From Anastrepha obliqua (lineage: Eukaryota > Arthropoda > Insecta > Diptera > Tephritidae), in assembly GCF_027943255.1 (NCBI RefSeq), contig NC_072893.1, forward strand, positions 2,232,001 through 2,296,000: a stretch of DNA of 64,000 nt. The letters run 5' to 3'. Under the pieces are notes generated by a model. The model was given only the letters and a program-made list of their open reading frames with translations. It searched no databases and was not told the DNA's origin. Positions 57,646 through 64,000 of this stretch are shown here, piece after piece. The position numbers and the translations under genes are program-made. Each line of letters opens with the position of its first letter. Positions within the stretch are counted from its first letter, which is position 1.

Positions 57646-60600
57646 TAGCCTACATGCTAACTTACTGATTTACTTTATTTAATATTCGTATACAAGTGAC
57701 GTTTTTAATAAAAGTCGTTTTCTTGATTGGCTCAGTGCTTGCTTAAGAGATTTTGGTTATTTTGAACAATGCGCTCTGGTAGTATCTTCTTCCTCTTACC
57801 AACTGCCGCCAATTAGAAATAATCGTGGAATGAAGCCCTCTTCATCTGCAGTCACCACCAGGCACAGTATCGAATACTTTCAGGGCTAGGACATTAGTAT
57901 CCATTCGTACTACAGATAGGGGATCCCCTTTGCTGCACTAAGTCGATGTGTTTTCGTAAGACGCATACAGCTCTAAATTCAATCGCCGATAACATCCACT
58001 GTCACCAAAATACAGAGACCAATAAATTTGCTGCTGTATGCATATTTCTTCTCGAACACTCTAAGCGACCTATCGTGGAATATTAACGACCTGCACGCTT
58101 CTGCACCAGTCCTTGGTGGACTTGCTAGAGATTATTTGCCAGTCATTATCCGACTTTCCTCCGCTTGCCCTAATACATAGCTCGGACCATCGAAAGATTG
58201 GCTATGTCCAAAATATTGCTCTCTAGTGTAGTACTGGTATTTACTACAACCCTGATGACGAATTCGTATAAATTTGCAGATGAAAGAAAATGCGCTTGAA
58301 AGAATTCGGCAGCCTTTTCATTTTGCAAATATTAAAAAACCAAAAAACATGAGCTTGTGCCATTCTTCTACTCCCACCATCGAGCGCAACCAATGTACTC
58401 GCAAGCAGAACGAAGAAAGCCACACATTCAATTTCAATGTGCAGCATCGAAAATTATGGAATGTCGCGCCATATTAAAATGAGTTTTTAAGGGTTGACGT
58501 GTAATTGCTAATGACGTAGTTGTTGCTGTGGCGCAAAATAAGCAATACACAAATTCGTCAAATCAAAATCAAAAAAGTGGTGGAAATATGAAAATCACAA
58601 CCGCGTGACATTTGAAGTACTTATCCAGCGAGCAGAGCAGTGAGTTGAGAACCAGCCATGCCCGCCATTTTGTGATTGAGAGTGCTTGACTAGCGCGCAC
58701 TTACCTACATACACACATATGCACGTGCATATAAAAATTAAAGATGAAAAATTAATTATGAACAGCGTACACATTTAAAACCATTTTTGTGACGCACTCT
58801 TCCTTATTGTTTTTATACACCGACTCTTATTCGCCGACTTATCCAAAGCCCTTCGAAAACAGATCGCGTCCCAGGCAAACGATTGATCACTCATTCTCGG
58901 TGCATGTCTAGAAGTAAATCGATTTTGTTCGAAAGTCACAATTTGAAGAATTCTTGCAATGACAGGCCAATAGACGCAAGATGAAAAGCCTCCTGCTATT
59001 ATTCGGCCATAAAAATAAATAACAATTGCATTATGAGTTAATTATGTAGCAATGAAAGTACAATTTTACGCAGATCATTGCAACAACACCGCCATGCGAA
59101 CGGAATGCCAAAAATATTGTAAAATATAATGAATGATTGTTATTAATTATGATTTGAAGTTTGTACACACATACGCTTGCATTAACACACGTGTTTGTAC
59201 GTATGTGTGCAACATATTTACTCGTAAAGACATTGGAACCTATACGTCCAGCGTTTAAAGCCACTTGCTTCGTCATCGCCGTCCAATCAAATGGAACTGA
59301 TTACATACATATTTCATATTTTTTGATATTCATAATCGAATCGGCGGAGCAGCGCCACCGCCACACTTCACACGCTTTTCCCCAACGCCAGGCGCACAGT
59401 AGGTGGGCACCGAACACAAACCAATCAGCATGATTAAGAAAATGAATTCGGAGAAAATCGCTTTTCATCTCCGTCCACCAAGCCGCCAGACGACCACTGC
59501 ATTGCCACTTCCATGTTGCGCTTCATTTCTTAAGAACCGAATTACACTTGTTCAAGAGCAGTTTTAAGGTTATGATCGAAAAGAAAATGTGATATCGGAA
59601 TCGTATGGCGCTATGGGGACGTTACAACCATTTGCACAGGCGGCGCTAAGGCAGCTTGCGAGGAAAATTTATCTTTTCTTTTGCCAAAATCAAACTGTGT
59701 GATTAATGAAATGGCGCTATCGGTTGGGAATCCTTCGCAGGATTCGCACTTGTTGCCTCTGTCTCCAGTAGTTGCGGTGCCTGCAGGGATAATTGCTGTG
59801 CCCGCTGCCCGTTCAGTTGACAACTGCAACTGTTGTTGCCGTAACTTAAACTGCGCAGCCGCATGGGATTTGATATGTGCAACTGACAAGTGTCGATCAA
59901 GTGCCCCTGTACAATTCCACACATCAAGTGCTGCTCTGGAGATTAATTGCGCTCTGCATAAAACCTTGAAGACAATGAAATGTCCTTTCAGTTCTTGTGT
60001 ATCGTTTTGTCCTGCAAAGCTGACGTTTAATTTGTGAACAAAACAGCTGCCTTGTTTCATATCGATAATTACCGGGCCTTTTCCGCTCGCCTTTGTGCGT
60101 GTGTGTGTAGGTGGATAGCGCATGGCGCTAAGCGCACCTAAGGCTGATCATGTCCGTACAAGTACCATTCACTTCCTACAGTCAGCAGATCGATTTGTAA
60201 GATACGTCAGCCGCATTGGCCTTTGAACTGCATTTGCTAATTATTTATGCCTAACGCCGCCACTTTGCTGCTACACAAAGTTTGACAGACTAGCAAGTGC
60301 GCAGCTGAGATTCGGCAAATTTCAAAGGGCGAACAAAGAAACGGCTTAGGAATTAAAGTCAACAAAGACTGAAATTTCAATGAGATGAGAAACAATGTTC
60401 TGGGAGTTTTGTTGTGGAAACGGTTTGCTTGACAAGGACTTCCTTTGGGCATTGCGACCACCTCAAACCAATTTCTTTTAAATCAGGCGACAAAGCAGTT
60501 TTATTTGTAGTGTTGGTGATTTTAGTTTCACTTCTGCATTTGCACCGCGACACGGTTTTGTCCTGCGCGCTTATCCAAAATGGCATTACAAGGTTTTCCC

Positions 60601-62110
60601 ATTATCGCGTTGACTATGCTGGCAGAAGAGATGGTAAACGTGCTCAAGAAATCTAGGAACAGCAAAATCAACTTGCAACACAATTGCGTACATCGCATCC
60701 CTGCCACAGCATTGTTGCGGTTATCGCCATAATCGGTGGTGTAGCTGCTGCTGCGCATGCGCTGATGGCGTTGGCATGTTGAATGCACCATGCACCACAG
60801 TGACTGTGGCTGTTGTTGTCGAGATTTCAGCGCTGATAAGCAGCCGTTTGACCAGCGCAGCACCGCCTGCAGAAAATGCAAATGCAACAGCACCATTATT
60901 GGTGACGACGACTTGTTAGTCAGCGAGCTTACGCCTGCGTTACACATCGCATACCAACCGCGCGCATTTCCCCCATTTCAACCACAACGGCAGTGACAGC
61001 GACGAGGGCGGCAGCGCAGGCGGCGCACTTGGGCAATCGGTGAGGTGGCCAATTTGAAATAGATCGCCTATCTATTCCAAAATCTACCATTTTCTCAACT
61101 GGAGCTAAACAGGGCTCTGTGCCATCACATCATCAGAGCACAGCGTAGCGCATCCTGCACAAGTGAAGTACTTAGGCAAACTCTTTGTAAGTTTTCTAGT
61201 CACACTTTCGTTGTGAATAAAAGTGGAAACAATCCCGACACTGGGCAAGACGATAGTAGTTTGTGACGTGCAACATAATTTGCCTGCTCGGATTCTCTTC
61301 ACATTCGCTCAATTACACAATCCTTATCAATCTTAATGTGGCAGCAACAAAGGTTACACTGGGTTCACACCAAAAAGCGACAGGCACAACACCAACAACT
61401 TACGTCACACCAAGTGTGAGAACAAATTTGACATGTGTCAGAAATGTTTAGTTGAGCGTCGCCGCACTGACATCCAACAAAACGTTTCGCTAATAAACCA
61501 AGTGGGACTACCATTCCAATGTCGCATACATACACACACACACAAATATATAAATGTACATGTATACAAATATGTACATATGTAGATATTGCCAGTTGAA
61601 CATGTCAACTCTCAGTTGATTGAATGTGGCAACAGTTGTTGGATGCAGGTTAGGAGCGTTAAATTTGGGGAAAAAATCGAGAAACGGTTTGACATTTGAC
61701 TGCCGCGTCCAACAGGCGGCTATGAAGGTGACAATGACTGATTTTGATGGATACTCACTTGGACTTGTAATGTATTTGTTATGCAGTCAGCGGGGGAGGA
61801 CTGAAGAGCTTAGAAAGAATAGTCGAACGAACTTCATTCCACTCATATGGGTTAAGCAAAAGAGTTATTCACTACTTATTACCAAAAACAAAACAAAGTT
61901 TGAAACACACACAGACTTATTCGCTCAACAGAGTTGATTGATTTGTCAACGTTGTGGCATCTGTTGCGTTCGATAAAGAAAAAATGATTGCATTTTTAAA
62001 ATATTGAAGTGAACTCAAAGGATATTTCAACAAATGCCGAGGTTGTTGAGGCAATGAGCGCAGTCCTGTTAAATACAACATTTTTGTCTTGTCTAGCAAT
62101 TATGCGACAT
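57646..62110. other. Intergenic DNA, no gene seen
   Basis: Around 58035-58170 a frame reads LSDLSWNINDLHASAPVLGG, LARDYLPVIIRLS, possibly the SDHxPxxxxL end of a LINE endonuclease, too weak to annotate. 59400-61450 is less AT-rich, with overlapping frames on both strands (for example 59611-60123 minus against 59681-60037 plus) but no domain. TACACA-type microsatellites lie at 61530-61580. Confidence 0.5.
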
Positions 62111-62114
62111 CTAC

Positions 62115-62678
62115 ATATAATAGAACGTAGTAAAACAGTCTACTTTGGACTAAGTAGGCAATTGAGCAGTAAAGTCCTCTCTCGACGAACAAAACTAACA
62201 CTCTACAAGACTCTCATCATGCCCGTCCTAACGTATGGCGCAGAAGCTTGGACGATGACAACATCCGATGAAGCGACGCTTGGAGTGTTCGAGAGAAAGA
62301 TTCTGCGTAAGATTTTTGGACCTTTGCACGTCGGCAACGGCGAATATCGCAGACGATGGAACGATGAGCTGTATGAGTCGTAAAGACATAGCGCAGCGAA
62401 TAAAGATCCAGCGGCTTCGTTGGCTGGGTCATGTCGTCCGAATGCATACAAACGCTCCGGCTTTGAAAGTATTCGATGCGGTACCAGCTGGTGGTAGCAG
62501 AGGAAGAGGAAGGCCTCCTCTGCGTTGGAAAGATCAGGTGGAGAAGGACTTGGCTTCACTTGGTGTGTCCAATTGGCGCCGGTTAGCATGAGAAAGAAAC
62601 GACTGGCGCGCTTTGTTAATCTCAGCCAAAATCGCGTAAGCGGTTATCGCGCCAATTAAGAAGAAGAAGAAGAAGAAG
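62115..62678 (+). pseudogene. RTE-like LINE, 5'-truncated 3' end
   Basis: It begins inside the reverse transcriptase C-terminus: VYFGLSRQLSSKVLSRRTKL, MPVLTYGAEAWTMTTSDEA, LGVFERKILRKIFGPLHVGN, YRRRWNDELYES. After one frame shift near 62375 it reads IKIQRLRWLGHVVRMHTNAP, RGRGRPPLRWKDQVEKDLAS and LGVSNWRRLA with a stop at 62589-62591. The 3' end is CGCGCCAATTA (62648-62658) followed by (AAG)n to 62678. It is the same family as 7371-9110 but better preserved, with one visible lesion, so it is the younger insertion. Confidence 0.9.
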
Positions 62679-62774
62679 TAAAACAGTCTATAGTAATTTG
62701 ACGAACTACTAAATGGCATTGAAAACAAATGGAGTGTATGCAGAATTAATTTTCAAGTTATCTCCATTTTGGGA

Positions 62775-63418
62775 TAGAAACGCCAAAATACCTGTAAGTC
62801 TCTTGGAGAGACCCGAATCGCGGAAAAAGTCATTTAAAAATTAAATTGAAGGCTAATCATCAAATTAATGATCATAGTGAAACTGAATCTTCTGTCTCCA
62901 CCGATGAGAAAAATAATTTAATGGAAGGAAATTATTCACAAGCTACTTCACTGAATTTATGTACCTATAATTGGAAAACGTTTTTATAAGTTTATCGTCA
63001 ACAGGCAAACAAATTTTTATTCTGGTTATGAACCAATGCAGTATCGAATGCAGCAGCAAAACGGTTATCCCACCCATTCCGTTCTGGCAGGCCAATCGTC
63101 GAGTCGGACCAGCAAGTGCACTTATTCCATTACCCAGGAATTGAAGATTAGTCAGGAAATTGTTTTGAACTATTTAAGTAAGGATAAATACAACTATGTT
63201 AAGGCGCATTTATACAATTCCCCAGCAACTGATATAAATAAACATATAAGTTTGGGGAAAAAGAAATCCATTATTTTCTCGGTAGCTGGTTGTGATGAGC
63301 GATATCTCGTAAAGTATCGATCAAACAATTTAAAGTTTATGCCCGTTGTCAAGGTGACATTTTACACTAAAAAAAATATTTGTTTTTTGTTAATGAGTAA
63401 GACTGTGATCATATAGGA
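62775..63418 (+). other. Unidentified coding-like stretch
   Basis: Three consecutive frames give protein-like sequence. IPVSLLERPESRKKSFKN runs from about 62788. Then LKANHQINDHSETESSVSTD and EKNNLMEGNYSQATSLNL follow in the next frame, to a T-rich run near 62980. Then FYKFIVNRQTNFYSGYEPMQ, KCTYSITQELKISQEIVLNY, DKYNYVKAHLYNSPATDINK and SIIFSVAGCDERYLVKYRSN follow, open to 63416. A possible donor (CAAG, GTGACA) lies at about 63354. I do not recognise the protein. It could be a frame-shifted processed pseudogene, a host exon with sequence errors, or a transposon gene. Confidence 0.35.
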
Positions 63419-63420
63419 AA

Positions 63421-64000
63421 ACATTTGTTATTTCAACTCGCTACTTTTGATGTTCAGGAAAGAGGTCGACACCATTTGTGTTCTCGTTCGCCTCATTGTT
63501 ATTGTTGGCTGTAGATTAAAAACTAAACAATTGTACGCAATGGAGCTGCCATGTGGGAACATATGCGATTTCGTTGGATTGAAACAGCAAAAGTCTCCCT
63601 GCATGATCGCGGTCTAATGAAACTCTCTTGAAAGAGAGTTGGCTGAATTTAAAATAGTGAGTTCTACCAGTTTTACGAGGTATAACCATACTCGATAACT
63701 TTGTTGTTGCTTTCACATGCAAATTTTTCGTCAAGTGAGCAGAGCCCAGGGATATCGAGCAGATAAGTGGAGAATCGAAAGCGCCTTTAATTTTATCGTC
63801 GAAATAAAGCGAATAATGTTGAGAAGTTTTTACTTTGCCTCATAGTAAAATTTAAATGCGGGATTTACTTACAATTTTTTTCTGCTCTATTAATTGTTTC
63901 AATATTCTTGAGTAAAAATATGAGCCACCTAAGCAAGTTTTAACCAAACTACAGAATTAAATTTTTAAAGGACGACTATTGTCAAATTATTTTCAGATAG
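63421..64000. other. Intergenic DNA, no gene seen
   Basis: There are short frames only; nothing was recognised before the window edge. Confidence 0.45.

Noticed and set aside
57860..58200. Possible LINE endonuclease fragment (ARDYLPVIIRLS)
   Set aside because: Only one short motif fits and the upstream sequence does not continue the domain.
59611..60123. 170-codon minus-strand frame with an overlapping plus-strand frame
   Set aside because: Both strands are open over the same less AT-rich stretch, no motif is recognisable, and there is no splice structure. Chance is the simplest explanation.

Overview
This window is eukaryotic and looks like intergenic DNA from a higher fly, most likely a tephritid fruit fly. 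It is AT-rich, full of (TACA)n, (GT)n and CAA-rich microsatellites, and dominated by insect transposon remains. These include mariner/Tc1 transposases, several DD41D ('rosa'-like) mariner relatives of the kind described from Ceratitis and other tephritids, jockey/I-type and RTE-like LINEs, a tRNA-derived SINE, a Harbinger, a Helitron and a piggyBac-type MITE. The species assignment is an inference. I found no convincing host gene, no rRNA or tRNA gene, no CRISPR array and no operon-like structure.

Layout. 0-3.3 kb: two degenerate DD41D copies and two SINE copies. 3.3-6.9 kb: single-copy-looking DNA. 7.3-10.4 kb: two eroded RTE-like LINE copies with a DD41D scrap between them. 11.6-14.9 kb: LINE fragments on both strands. 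16.2-18.4 kb: jockey reverse-transcriptase fragment, SINE, and a nearly intact Tc1 (minus strand). 18.7-24.7 kb: two DD41D 5' fragments in opposite orientation, a 1.6 kb 5'-truncated LINE with poly(A), and a 908 bp DD41D element with both ends. 28.3-29.9 kb: an internally deleted mariner next to an internally deleted Tc1. 32.15-32.33 kb: a small direct/inverted repeat cassette. 36.6-37.4 kb: irritans-type mariner. 38.0-39.3 kb: Harbinger with TSD and TIRs. 39.4-41.9 kb: Helitron carrying a 14-unit minisatellite. 42-44.2 kb: Tc1 tails and a TTAA MITE. 47.4-48.9 kb: a pogo-like terminus followed by a long fold-back element. 49.7-51.3 kb: another DD41D element and a LINE 3' end. 53.8-57.6 kb: four Tc1/mariner copies, including one apparently intact mariner nested in an older Tc1. 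62.1-63.4 kb: RTE-like LINE 3' end and an unidentified coding-like stretch.

The only genes likely to encode an active protein belong to the mariner at 55.9-57.2 kb. It has perfect 27 bp inverted repeats, an uninterrupted transposase and all three catalytic aspartates. Two other open frames are deletion derivatives of transposases: the Harbinger N-terminal fragment with a clean 60 bp intron, and a 152-codon mariner frame joining the DNA-binding domain to the C-terminus. Everything else is broken by stops, frameshifts or internal deletions. The remaining blocks (about 3.3-6.9, 19.1-21.5, 24.8-28.3, 29.9-35.9, 44.2-47.4, 51.3-53.8 and 58.2-62.1 kb) have no readable gene; any function there would be regulatory and cannot be judged from one sequence.
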